64,000 bases of DNA from Blautia hydrogenotrophica DSM 10507 (GCF_034356035.1 NZ_CP136423.1:3162001-3226000), one strand, 5' to 3'. Numbered from the stretch's first letter, positions 18,238-27,336 are shown. Translations and numbers: made by a program. Notes: generated by a model not told the origin, from the sequence alone.

Positions 18238-20529
18238 TTACCTGTCTATCGTCTCAATCGCCTTATTATAGATCTTCAGATATGTGGAATCTCCATAATG
18301 AAGACCGTCATAAGTAATGAAGCCAGTATTGATTAGGTAAGTATATGTATCGATATAAGAATAATAATTCGAAATATTTTCCCTAAGCTTCCAGTTAAAC
18401 AGCCTCACCGAATACGGAGATCTGGGTGACCAAGCCGTACCATAGTTCGGACTCGCCGCTTCTTTGTCATTGGTAGGGTTGATGCTCATAAAGTACATAT
18501 CGCAACCCTGCGCCTTAAGCTCCTTTGCCACAGAAGTCATAACCGACGTATACTCCGCGACTCGCTGCCCCACATCGTCCAAACCATCAATCAGATTATT
18601 GATTCCGAAATTCCAGATCACCGCTTTTTTTCCATGCATTTCAGAAATAGTCTTATAAAAGTTTTCCCCAGACTTATAATTTTCCTCAAACCATGGAAGT
18701 CCGATCCCGGATTTACACAAAAACGTCACATTTTCAGGAACTCCACCGTAGGTATTCTCCAGAGCTAGCTGGGTTCCATAAGTGCGGGAATCTCCCAGAA
18801 AGATCACCTGATCGTACTTCTCGCTGACTTCCACGGACATCTTCGCATTCTCACTCTCAATCTGACTCTTTTTTTTGCAGACCGCATACAATTTCATGGA
18901 GCTCTTCAAATTTGTGTACTTCTGGCCCATCTCATATTCTGGATTGCCTGTCTGGTTTTTCTTCGTGGACCATCCGAGGAACGTATAGCCTTGGGGACTG
19001 AAAGCTGTGGGCATCACCGCGCTCTTTCCTGCATTCTCCATTCGTATGCTGGTATACTCAGAACTTCCATTATAAGTATAAAAACGCAGTGTGGAGCCGG
19101 ATTTCTTATAATAACTGTATAATTTCATATTACCACTTACATAAATACGCTGTTTCTCATCCAGCACGGACCCTTTTCCACCTTTGTATTTCGTCCACCC
19201 CACTGCACGGTATCCGACCACAGCCGGCAAATCCGGAAGCGTGATATAAGTCCCTTTTTTGACTTTCTCTTTCAAAGTCGAATACGTTTTCGCCCCTGTC
19301 GAGTTATAAAACTGAATCGTGCAATAGGTAATCTTACGGTACACCGCGTACAGTTTCGTATCCTTGCTAACCTTCAGGTGATCTCCTGACTCATAGACTG
19401 CTTTCGTTCCCTTTTTCTTCGTAGTCCATCCAAGTCTCTCATAGCCGCTTTTGGCTGGCAACGAAGGCAACACAATCGTTTTTCCCTCCTGGATCTTCTT
19501 TGCCAGTTTGTTCAGACTTGAACTGGTGCTGCCATCATTATTATAAAATTTTACACTATACGTTTTTGTCTTATGATTTACCTGATAGAGTGTTCGAGTT
19601 CCACAAACCGTATAGGTACTCCCTTCCTTATTCGTCACCTTCTTGCTGTACTTCTTATTCGTCCATCCATCCGAAGTATAACCGCTGTACACAGGCAGAT
19701 TCGGCAGTTTGATCTTTTCCTGCCAGACTCCCTGAATTTTCAGCTTTTTCAATCTCGCCGTGGTCTTTCCCGTATTCGTCAGGAAAGTAATTGTATACAA
19801 TTTCTGATGTACTGAATAGAGCACCATGTCTTCTGTGACCGTCAGTTCCGAGCCTGCCCTATATTTCGCGGATTTGGCATTCTTAGAAGAAGACCATCCC
19901 ATCGCCCGCATATTGCTCTTCGCGTCCGGAGTTGGCAATGTGATCTGCGTTCCCTCCTCCACTGTGGTCTCAAATTCCGGATAAATATCTTTTCCATCCT
20001 GGTCAAAAAATTGTACAGTCACTTCTTTTGTCTCAGGCTCCTCAGGTTTTTCCGGTTCCTCTGGCTTCACTGTCGAAGACTGCTCACAGACCGCATACAA
20101 GTCCATATTCTTTGTGACTTCAATCTCCTCGCCCGCCTCATACTCGGCCTCAGTATCTTTGATATAGCTGCTCCAGCCAAGAGCGGTCTGCCCCTCTTCC
20201 ACCGGCACTTCAGGCAGCTGCACTCTCTCGCCTTCTTCCGCTTCCAACTCAAGGTCTAAATATTTCTGTGAACCTTCCATGTCATAGAACGACAACGTAT
20301 AGCGGACTGCCATCTCATCCTCGTCAGCCGTTTCAGACTCATCGACCAATTCATTCCCTGTCTGTATCTCAGTCTCAGAATTATCCGTCTCAGAATTCAG
20401 AGTTTCATTCTCCCCTTCAAAGGATGTCGCTCCTACCGGGGCCACAGAAGTCATCAGCAAAGTCAATACCAAGAACCAGCTGAAAACTCTGCATTTCACT
20501 GTTTTCCCATTTCTCTTCGTCACCTTCAT
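18238..20529 (-). CDS. Secreted protein with six Listeria-Bacteroides (InlB B) repeats and a C-terminal SGNH hydrolase domain
   Basis: 763 residues. Signal peptide (VFSWFLVLTLLMTSVAPVGA) and an acidic Glu/Thr-rich linker come first. Six repeats of about 75 residues follow between roughly 70 and 555, each with FY..G....L......LP..P...GY...GWT...Y..G....V....LYAV, the Flg_new/List_Bact_rpt pattern. The last ~190 residues form a GDSL/SGNH esterase: IFLGDSRTYG (Ser block), FGINN (Asn block) and DGLHY (Asp-His block) are all present. No sortase motif is seen, so anchoring is unknown. GGGGAG lies 6 bases before the ATG. It likely removes acyl groups from a wall or host glycan while the repeats give adhesion; this is inference. 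Confidence 0.85.
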   Translation of the reverse strand: MKVTKRNGKTVKCRVFSWFLVLTLLMTSVAPVGATSFEGENETLNSETDNSETEIQTGNELVDESETADEDEMAVRYTLSFYDMEGSQKYLDLELEAEEGERVQLPEVPVEEGQTALGWSSYIKDTEAEYEAGEEIEVTKNMDLYAVCEQSSTVKPEEPEKPEEPETKEVTVQFFDQDGKDIYPEFETTVEEGTQITLPTPDAKSNMRAMGWSSSKNAKSAKYRAGSELTVTEDMVLYSVHQKLYTITFLTNTGKTTARLKKLKIQGVWQEKIKLPNLPVYSGYTSDGWTNKKYSKKVTNKEGSTYTVCGTRTLYQVNHKTKTYSVKFYNNDGSTSSSLNKLAKKIQEGKTIVLPSLPAKSGYERLGWTTKKKGTKAVYESGDHLKVSKDTKLYAVYRKITYCTIQFYNSTGAKTYSTLKEKVKKGTYITLPDLPAVVGYRAVGWTKYKGGKGSVLDEKQRIYVSGNMKLYSYYKKSGSTLRFYTYNGSSEYTSIRMENAGKSAVMPTAFSPQGYTFLGWSTKKNQTGNPEYEMGQKYTNLKSSMKLYAVCKKKSQIESENAKMSVEVSEKYDQVIFLGDSRTYGTQLALENTYGGVPENVTFLCKSGIGLPWFEENYKSGENFYKTISEMHGKKAVIWNFGINNLIDGLDDVGQRVAEYTSVMTSVAKELKAQGCDMYFMSINPTNDKEAASPNYGTAWSPRSPYSVRLFNWKLRENISNYYSYIDTYTYLINTGFITYDGLHYGDSTYLKIYNKAIETIDR

Positions 20530-20593
20530 TGAATTCTCCCCATAACAATCTTTACATTTCTATTACACATTTATTTCATTATATAAAAAAATA

Positions 20594-20700
20594 CTGGGAA
20601 GTTCAATATTCAAAATAACTAGAAAAACCTATATTTTTTCAAATATTTCGCAGCAGTTCCGCTGCCTGGTTCCAAAGCTGTCTCTAATAGAACTTCCCAG
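20594..20700 (-). terminator. Long-range inverted repeat after the 818-residue gene (possible terminator)
   Basis: On the minus strand CTGGGAAGTTC (20700-20690) pairs perfectly with GAACTTCCCAG (20604-20594) across about 85 bases, followed by TATTTTTTTATAT. The loop contains a smaller GCAGcggaaCTGC hairpin. It lies 6 bases after the stop of the gene ending at 20707, so a terminator with an unusually large loop is the simplest reading. Confidence 0.5.
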
Positions 20701-20706
20701 CATTTC

Positions 20707-23163
20707 TCATTCTTTTATATTTTCCACATAACTAAAGAAGACATTTCCTTCTTTCGCAAAAAGCTCCGTACTGTCATTTATTCCATATGGCTTCATCTCC
20801 TTCGTTACTGGGTCGTAGAGATAAGTATTATATTGGTCGTATCCTACAATCACCACACTGGTGTCCTCTCCAGTCCTTGCCACAATCGGCCTTTGGGCAC
20901 TGACTTCGTACAGTACGCTGTCCAAGCTACAACCGGACAGGTCCATCACTTGTCCTTTCTCGCCTAGATTCTCTTGCAGTTCATCCTGGTCCAGTATCCC
21001 TCGTTGAAAAGCATCCGGGACATCTGCGAGATTCAGCTGAATCTTTGTCTTCTTATTTCCGCGCTCCCATACGTACTGCTGTGCCCGATTCAAGACGACT
21101 CCACTGTTCTCGTCCGCGGCCTGAATCGCCCGGGCAGGCTCCAGATAACTTCCCATCAAGCTTCCCCTCGCATATACATAGTAAACTTCGCTGCGCGGTC
21201 TCGTCGGCTCTAGATCAATCTGATTTTCTTCTCCCATCTCCATCTTGGAATAGACTACCAGAGGGTCCTTGTTATTGATGGGCTCTTCAAAAGCGAGACG
21301 AATCTGAATTCCCTGCCTGCTGCTGGTGAGCAGTTCTACTTCCACTTTCTTGGCGGACACTTTTTTATTGTTCATCACATTGTCCTTGCGGACCGGCTGA
21401 TAGCTGTTCCCGGACTTCCTTGAGATTTCCAGAGTCATCAAAGTGGGGCTTATGTCTACATTCGTCAGATACTCTCCCGACTCCTGATACTCTTTTTTCA
21501 CCGTGCCGTCAAATCCTTCTATGCGAATGCTGTCCATGGCAAATGTCCTGTTCCCATTCTGATCAGGATTCAGATTTCCCTCCGATGCCAGTCCATAAAT
21601 CAAATCCTCATTCATAAATCCCAGCACACGGATTCTCTGTCCTTTTTCGGCCTTGATCGTCCGAGACTTCTGCTCATCAAAGTCCATCTCGACCACGGTC
21701 TTCGAGTCATACAGGCTCATCTCCTCTGCCCAAGCAGCGCAAGCCCCAGTCTCAGACGCTGCAAAACAGTCTTCTTGTATGCTCTCCTGTAAAATCTCGT
21801 AGGAACATTCTGCCAGGTCCACCTGATAAAGATTTCCACCAGACAGCATAAAGAGCTGATTGTTCTTATTCATATAACACAGTTTGTCCAATCCCTGTTC
21901 CAGAAAATCATAGGACTCCGTGCTAGGGATAAACGCTTTCTCCGTCACCATATTCTGATCGCTGTTGTAATGACACACGCTGATTCCCATACAGCCCTCA
22001 TGAACTCCCCGGTTCATATAGCCATAGAGAATAAAATCCACATTTCCTGACTTGCTCACCCGCAAAATTTTTATATTGTGGTCAGAACGGCTGTCACGAA
22101 AATCGCTCTCCGAAATTCCTCTGCGGAAGGAAAAAATACGTTCTATTTTGTTGGACTCAATTTGATATTCCCAGAGATCACCCTGTTGTACGAACGCCAC
22201 AGATTTTCCAGTCTTATCACTGACATAAGACACCTTCCTGTCCGTCACACCCAACATAAGTCCTGTGTCCGACACCTGTATATGACTCCCACTGAATATC
22301 TGCTCCGCTGTCCTCTCAAAGTCCAGCAGACGTATTCTCTCCTCCGTATAGCGTAAGCGATAAAACTCCTTCACAAAGTAAAGCTCCTGGTACCCTTGCG
22401 CATCTTTTGCACTGATGAGATACTCCATGGAAATGCTTCCCGTCGTCTCGTTAATATCCTTAATGGTGGGAATTCCTTCCTGGTAAATCTCCGGACTTAA
22501 ATCCCCCCAAGTGACCAGGTCTGCGGAAGAGTGGATATCCACCTGGTAGAAATTCTCCCCGCTGGAACTGCTGTCTGTCTCCAAATAGTTCCCTAAATCA
22601 TCGGAAAACCCTTTATCCAGACATTTTTTAGCAAAATTTTCCACAAATGCCACGTATTCTTTCGTGTTAAGCCCTGATCTTTGCACAATTCTCGTGTAGA
22701 AATACACAGGTCCTTCTTCTGTCTCCAAGGTAATCTGCAAGGAATATTCCTGAGTCATCCTCAAATCTTTTTCCAGCTCAATATCCGCCCACAGATATCC
22801 TTCCTCCTTAGCAAGACTACTCAGTTTCTTATTCTCGATCACCTTGCTGCCATCTGTCGTGCGGACTTCATAGGACAAGCTCTCAACCCTTGTCTCATAA
22901 GGATTTACGACAACAGTCAGTTTCTTGGAAGCGTCCAACGGCGTGATGCTGTCCCGCATAAAATCTCCCTGCATTTTCTGATAATATCCGCACATCCGAT
23001 TCGTCAAAACATCATCCACCGAAATCATCACTTCCGGCAAAACCGGATTGTTCATCTCCGAACGGTTGTCCGTCATTTTATTGTTCATCAGAAGCGAAGT
23101 ACCAATCACTCCCAAGATAAAAACCCCTAGCAAAATACCCGCACGCTTTAGAAACCTCTTCAC
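20707..23163 (-). CDS. Large membrane-anchored extracytoplasmic protein with a C-terminal C39-peptidase-like region; function unknown
   Basis: 818 residues. One N-terminal membrane helix (ILLGVFILGVIGTSLLM) puts the rest outside the cell. The middle (about 280-560) alternates beta-strands in a way suggesting a propeller, but I cannot assign it to a family. The C-terminus, DSVLYEVSAQRPIVARTG then SVVIVGYDQYNTYLYDP, resembles the end of papain-like C39 domains, where a His normally precedes the VVIVGYD block. Here that position is not His, so it may be a non-catalytic relative. Start is GTG overlapping the upstream stop (GTGA). It is last in a three-gene operon. Confidence 0.6.
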   Translation of the reverse strand: MKRFLKRAGILLGVFILGVIGTSLLMNNKMTDNRSEMNNPVLPEVMISVDDVLTNRMCGYYQKMQGDFMRDSITPLDASKKLTVVVNPYETRVESLSYEVRTTDGSKVIENKKLSSLAKEEGYLWADIELEKDLRMTQEYSLQITLETEEGPVYFYTRIVQRSGLNTKEYVAFVENFAKKCLDKGFSDDLGNYLETDSSSSGENFYQVDIHSSADLVTWGDLSPEIYQEGIPTIKDINETTGSISMEYLISAKDAQGYQELYFVKEFYRLRYTEERIRLLDFERTAEQIFSGSHIQVSDTGLMLGVTDRKVSYVSDKTGKSVAFVQQGDLWEYQIESNKIERIFSFRRGISESDFRDSRSDHNIKILRVSKSGNVDFILYGYMNRGVHEGCMGISVCHYNSDQNMVTEKAFIPSTESYDFLEQGLDKLCYMNKNNQLFMLSGGNLYQVDLAECSYEILQESIQEDCFAASETGACAAWAEEMSLYDSKTVVEMDFDEQKSRTIKAEKGQRIRVLGFMNEDLIYGLASEGNLNPDQNGNRTFAMDSIRIEGFDGTVKKEYQESGEYLTNVDISPTLMTLEISRKSGNSYQPVRKDNVMNNKKVSAKKVEVELLTSSRQGIQIRLAFEEPINNKDPLVVYSKMEMGEENQIDLEPTRPRSEVYYVYARGSLMGSYLEPARAIQAADENSGVVLNRAQQYVWERGNKKTKIQLNLADVPDAFQRGILDQDELQENLGEKGQVMDLSGCSLDSVLYEVSAQRPIVARTGEDTSVVIVGYDQYNTYLYDPVTKEMKPYGINDSTELFAKEGNVFFSYVENIKE

Positions 23164-24320
23164 TGATCATCCACCTCCTGCTCTTCTAAAAGTCTCGCAA
23201 GAGTCGGATTCAGATGGAGTTCCTCTATACACCTTCTGGTTTTTTCAAGGTTTTTCTTCTTTCCGGTATAGACTCCTCGAATCAGCAGATTTTTCGGTGT
23301 ATGTTCCATATCCACAAATTCCAAAATCTGAGTCTCATAGCCAACACCTTCTAAGAGCTGAGCCCGAAGCCCATCGGTAATCAAAGCCGCCATCCTCTCT
23401 TTCAAAATCCCGTAGGAGAGAACCGGCGAGAGCATCTCATTTCTGATCTGCCCATTTAACTCATGCTGGCAACACGGCACTGACAGTATCACCTTAGCCC
23501 CCCAGTACACAGCCTTGGCCAGAGCATAGTCCGTGGCCGTGTCGCAAGCATGAAGCGTCACCACCATGTCCACTTGTCTGACTCCCTCGTAGGAGGCAAT
23601 ATCTCCCGTATAGAACTTCAGTTTCTCATACCCATAGCTTTGGGCCAGCTCATTGCAGTGCTGAATCACATCCTCCTTTAAATCCAGGCCGATGATTCTC
23701 ACATCGAAATGTCGCAGCTGTCGGAGATAGTAATACATCGCAAATGTTAGATAAGATTTACCACAGCCAAAGTCTAAAATCGTAAGCTCTCTGCCCCGGT
23801 CAAGTCTAGGCAGAATGTCCTCGATGAACTCCAAAAACCGATTGATCTGACGGAACTTATCGTATTTAGTCGATACAATTTTTCCCTGCGGTGTCATAAC
23901 CCCGAGGTCCACTAAGAATGGGACCGCTGTCCCTTCCGCCAGCAAATACTTTTTTCTACGGTTGTGTTCCAGCGCCGCCTGTTCCTTTTTGCAGGCATGT
24001 CGTTTCACTTTCGTGGTGAGGTGTCCTTTTTTGCTCACCAAAACCAGGCCGTCTTCATACTGCCCTTCCCACTGTAGCTGCATAAATCTCTCTTCCATCA
24101 ATTCCCCGATATATTCGATCAGCTCCTGTCTCTCATAGTTGGTATGCAGCACCTTGGGGCCAACAGTCTCTGTGGCCTGGTAGATAAACTTGTCCTTAAG
24201 CAGAATAGGACGAATCTTCACTTTGGAAGGTCCGTCTTTGATTCTGCTCTTGCTGATTACCATTTGAATCAGCCCTTTTCCCATATTCTTATCAATAAAA
24301 TCTTTGATTTCTTTTTTCAT
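23160..24320 (-). CDS. SAM-dependent methyltransferase (Methyltransf_32-like)
   Basis: 386 residues from the ATG at 24320; a GTG at 24353 would add 11 residues and lies 4 bases after the previous stop, so the start is uncertain. The C-terminal half is a class I methyltransferase: ILDFGCGKSYLTFAMYYYL (SAM loop, about residue 175), VRIIGLDLK, YTGDIASY, VTLHACDTATDYAL and SVPCCQHEL. That CCQHEL motif matches the Methyltransf_32 family (bacterial relatives of METTL25/GSTCD). Substrate unknown; RNA or protein are possible. It is coupled by a 4-base overlap to the 818-residue gene downstream. Confidence 0.8.
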   Translation of the reverse strand: MKKEIKDFIDKNMGKGLIQMVISKSRIKDGPSKVKIRPILLKDKFIYQATETVGPKVLHTNYERQELIEYIGELMEERFMQLQWEGQYEDGLVLVSKKGHLTTKVKRHACKKEQAALEHNRRKKYLLAEGTAVPFLVDLGVMTPQGKIVSTKYDKFRQINRFLEFIEDILPRLDRGRELTILDFGCGKSYLTFAMYYYLRQLRHFDVRIIGLDLKEDVIQHCNELAQSYGYEKLKFYTGDIASYEGVRQVDMVVTLHACDTATDYALAKAVYWGAKVILSVPCCQHELNGQIRNEMLSPVLSYGILKERMAALITDGLRAQLLEGVGYETQILEFVDMEHTPKNLLIRGVYTGKKKNLEKTRRCIEELHLNPTLARLLEEQEVDDQ

Positions 24321-24357
24321 GGTTCTATTGTAATGGTTTTCTTTTAAAATCACAACC

Positions 24358-24717
24358 CTAAAAATACCTGTGACACCGATGCCTTCGGCATCTCCTCCTG
24401 GATATCTCCTGGTACAAAAGCACTTGAATCAGCTCATCTAGGTATCCCCGGTGTCTCTCCTGAACCTGTGTCACATCCTTCTTAATCTGATCGCAGATAT
24501 GGTACAACATATATTTATCCGGATACTCATCGTACAGCATACTGCCTTCGTAGTCCATCCGCTCACACTCCTCCTCCACTCTCTTTTGAATCTGCTGGAC
24601 TGTCTGCGGATAATAAGACTTCATCATCTGAAATTCTTTCTCCTGTATACGCTCCCCGTCGTAAAGAGCCGGATTCGCATAGGCCACATAGAAGGGAAAA
24701 AATTTATCATAATACAT
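24358..24717 (-). CDS. Small hypothetical protein with Arg/Cys/His-rich tail
   Basis: 119 residues, not recognised. The body is helical and acidic (EEECERMDYEGSMLYDEYPDK), and the tail RRRCRRHRCHRYF is strongly basic with two Cys and two His. GAGGAG lies 12 bases before the ATG, and there is no alternative start upstream because of an in-frame stop. It is the first gene of the operon with the methyltransferase and the membrane-anchored protein. The basic tail might bind nucleic acid or metal; this is only a suggestion. Confidence 0.7.
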   Translation of the reverse strand: MYYDKFFPFYVAYANPALYDGERIQEKEFQMMKSYYPQTVQQIQKRVEEECERMDYEGSMLYDEYPDKYMLYHICDQIKKDVTQVQERHRGYLDELIQVLLYQEISRRRCRRHRCHRYF

Positions 24718-24770
24718 AGACGAATTGTACTCCTCATTCAGAATGGTCTGTTACAGTATATGCGCATCTT

Positions 24771-24839
24771 TTCAGAGTGTGCATCTTAGCAGGACGTTTT
24801 TATTGCATAGGAAACTTCGTTTCCTATGCAATAAAAACG
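24771..24839 (+). repeat. Element A copy 4 (terminal part only)
   Basis: TGTGCATCTTAGCAGGACG is followed by a perfect 21-bp inverted repeat, 24795-24815 with 24819-24839, around a TTC loop (core ATTGCATAGGAAAC/GTTTCCTATGCAAT). The right arm supplies the T-tract of the minus-strand murF terminator. Confidence 0.8.
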
Positions 24840-24860
24840 CCCCGGCTCCGACGCCAGGGC
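24833..24860 (-). terminator. Terminator of the ddl-murF genes
   Basis: On the minus strand GCCCTGGC (24860-24853), loop GTCGGA, GCCGGGGC (24846-24839, one G-T pair), then GTTTTTATTG. Confidence 0.8.
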
Positions 24861-24872
24861 ACTTCATTATCC

Positions 24873-26249
24873 TTACTTTTTATACTGTTCTAATCGCTGC
24901 ACGAGCCTCTCATAGTGCATAAAATGCGAAGCCTTTACCAGAATTGTGTCTCCGTCCCTCAGATAGCTGAACAGGTTCCTTTCTAGTTTTTTCGAATCCA
25001 CCTCATAGATAACCTCCAGATTCGGGTTCGCCGCTTTCGCTGCCTCTGACATATATCTGCTCAAAGACCCGGTACAGATCAGGAGGTCCAAGCCGCACCT
25101 TCCCGCGTGGTCTCCCACCTCTGCGTGCAGTTCCTTCTCCTGTTCTCCCAGTTCCCCCATATCTCCCAGAATAGCCACCTTTCGCCCCAGGGCATCCTTC
25201 AGGACATCCAGAGACGCCTTCATGGAGACTGGATTCGCGTTATAGCAGTCATCCACAATCAAAAAGTGGTCCGTCTCGATCATGCGAAACCGTCCGCTGA
25301 TAGGCTCTAAGCTCTCTATTCCACGTCTGATCTGCTCCGGAGTCAAGCCATGCACCATCCCCACAGCCGCAGCAGCCAGTGCGTTATAGACCATGTGCTG
25401 GCCAGGCATCGGTATCTCCACTGCAAACTCCGCCTCCGGCAGATGTATCCGACAGCTCATCCCTTTTAACCCACGGCTTTGAATCTGGTCTGCATAGACT
25501 GGAAATGCAGGATTCATCCCAAAGAAAATCGGTTCTTTGCCCTGAACTTGGCGAATCGTGGCCAGTTTGTCGTCATCTCCATTCAGAATCGCTCGTCCGC
25601 CTTCTTTCAGATAACGGAAGACCTCCGTCTTTGCCTTCAGCACACCATCTCTGTCTCCTAAAAACTCTAGGTGACACTGACCGATGTTCGTAATCACACA
25701 GGTATCTGGTCGAGCGATATCCGCCAGCCGGCTCATCTCCCCAAAATCACTGATTCCCATCTCTAAAACAGCGATCTCATGGTAATCCCTCAGCCGGAAT
25801 ACCGTCAGCGGAAGCCCAAGCTCATTGTTAAAATTCCCCTGGGTCTTCAAGATATGATACTTCTCCTTCAAGACAGAGGCAATCACCTCTTTCGTGCTGG
25901 TCTTCCCCACACTCCCAGTGATTCCCACCACCGGAATTTTAAGCTGTTCCAGATAAAACTTCGCAATATCCTTTACAGCCTGCAAGGAGGACGCCACCTG
26001 AATATACGGAAACCGCGCTTCTGGCAGTTCCTTCTGTGAGAGCGTCGCCAGCGCTCCCGCCTCCATCACATTGGGGATAAAACTGTGGCCGTCCACACGC
26101 TCTCCCACAATGGGAACGAACAGGCAACCCGGAGCCGCCTGCCTACTGTCGCTGGTAATCGCCGTCACCTCCGTCCAGCGGCTTTTCTCGTCTCCTCTGT
26201 AGATTCCATTACAAACATTTGCTATATTTTCCAAGGTCAGGTTTTTCAT
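24873..26249 (-). CDS. murF: UDP-N-acetylmuramoyl-tripeptide--D-alanyl-D-alanine ligase
   Basis: 458 residues. It joins D-Ala-D-Ala to UDP-MurNAc-tripeptide in the cytoplasm. Three Mur-ligase domains: N-terminal RWTEVTAITSDSRQAAPGCLF, central ATP site GITGSVGKTSTKEVI (about residue 110) with FNNELGLPLT, and C-terminal SGRFRMIETDHFLIVDDCYNANPVSM. I start at ATG 26249 (MKNLTLENIANV), which fits the family; a GTG three codons upstream is possible. The D-Ala-D-Ala ligase gene lies just upstream, so substrate and enzyme are encoded together. Confidence 0.95.
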   Translation of the reverse strand: MKNLTLENIANVCNGIYRGDEKSRWTEVTAITSDSRQAAPGCLFVPIVGERVDGHSFIPNVMEAGALATLSQKELPEARFPYIQVASSLQAVKDIAKFYLEQLKIPVVGITGSVGKTSTKEVIASVLKEKYHILKTQGNFNNELGLPLTVFRLRDYHEIAVLEMGISDFGEMSRLADIARPDTCVITNIGQCHLEFLGDRDGVLKAKTEVFRYLKEGGRAILNGDDDKLATIRQVQGKEPIFFGMNPAFPVYADQIQSRGLKGMSCRIHLPEAEFAVEIPMPGQHMVYNALAAAAVGMVHGLTPEQIRRGIESLEPISGRFRMIETDHFLIVDDCYNANPVSMKASLDVLKDALGRKVAILGDMGELGEQEKELHAEVGDHAGRCGLDLLICTGSLSRYMSEAAKAANPNLEVIYEVDSKKLERNLFSYLRDGDTILVKASHFMHYERLVQRLEQYKK

Positions 26250-26301
26250 CGTCTGCACTTCTTTCTCTTTTATTTATATCACTGGCTGAACCATTGCTCG
26301 T

Positions 26302-27336
26302 TCACTCATATTTTTTCAGAGAGACCTCGATCAGATGCTCACATAGGGTCGGATAATCCATCCCCAATGCCGCTGCCTCCTGGGGAATCAGACTCGTAGG
26401 TGTCATACCCGGCAGAGTGTTTGCTTCCAGACAGTACATATTTCCCGCCTCATCCATCATGAAATCCAATCGTCCATAGGCTTGTAGCGCCAGCGCTTTA
26501 TATCCTCTTACTGCGTACTCCTGCATCTTCCGCGTTTTTTCCTCATCTAGAGGCGCCGGACAGGTCTCGATCGTCGCTCCTGCCTGATATTTATTCTTAT
26601 AGTCATAAAAGCCGCTCACCGGCTCGATCAGCACAATCGGATAGGCTTCCCCATCCACTACGGCCACCGTGTATTCCTTTCCCTGGATATACTCTTCGAT
26701 CACCACTTCCTCCTCATAAGAAAATGCCTCATCCAGAGCTTTCACATAGGCCTCCTGGTCCTGTACAATATATACTCCTATACTGGACCCTCCGCAGCAG
26801 GTCTTCACCACCACTGGGAAATCCATTCCATGCACAGACAGATCATTCCTGCGGTTCTTGACCGTCATAGTCACACCTTTGGGAGTCGGCACCTGATACA
26901 TCTGAAAGAGAGCCTTCGTAATGCCTTTATCCATAGCCATCGCACTACCTGTATGTCCCGTCCCCGTATATTTGATTTTCATCAGATCGAAGGCTGCCTG
27001 CACCTTTCCATTCTCACCATTTTCGCCGTGGAGAGCTAAAAATACAATGTCCGCCGCCTTGCAAAGTGCCACTACATTAGGGCCAAAAAAGTCCCTTCTC
27101 TGCTTTTCTAACTCCTGGATTCTTTCATTGAAGCTTTTGATATACTCCGCCGCTGCTTCCACATCGTAGTCTCCCTCAAACGCGGCTTCCAGTTTTACAG
27201 ATTCCAAACCGGCAAACACATCCACCAAAATTGCCTGGTGACCTTTCTGTCTAAGTGCTTTGCACACTCCGGTTCCTGAGACGATGGAGACGTCTCGCTC
27301 TGTACTGGTTCCCCCTGCTAAAACTACAATCTTCAT
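26302..27336 (-). CDS. ddl: D-alanine--D-alanine ligase
   Basis: 344 residues, ATP-grasp fold. It makes the D-Ala-D-Ala dipeptide used by MurF. Marks: KIVVLAGGTSTERDVSIVSG, ALHGENGENGKVQAAFD, YTGTGHTGSAMAMDK, CGGSSIGVYIV, EEYIQGKEYTVAV, and the metal site RLDFMMDEAGNMYCLEANTLPGMT. The Tyr of the omega loop region (SGFYDYKNKY) suggests D-Ala rather than D-Lac specificity. The start is ATG 27336, with GGAAAGGA upstream. It has an in-family insertion around residues 50-75 (VEAAAEYIKSFNERIQELEKQ), common in Lachnospiraceae. Confidence 0.93.
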   Translation of the reverse strand: MKIVVLAGGTSTERDVSIVSGTGVCKALRQKGHQAILVDVFAGLESVKLEAAFEGDYDVEAAAEYIKSFNERIQELEKQRRDFFGPNVVALCKAADIVFLALHGENGENGKVQAAFDLMKIKYTGTGHTGSAMAMDKGITKALFQMYQVPTPKGVTMTVKNRRNDLSVHGMDFPVVVKTCCGGSSIGVYIVQDQEAYVKALDEAFSYEEEVVIEEYIQGKEYTVAVVDGEAYPIVLIEPVSGFYDYKNKYQAGATIETCPAPLDEEKTRKMQEYAVRGYKALALQAYGRLDFMMDEAGNMYCLEANTLPGMTPTSLIPQEAAALGMDYPTLCEHLIEVSLKKYE

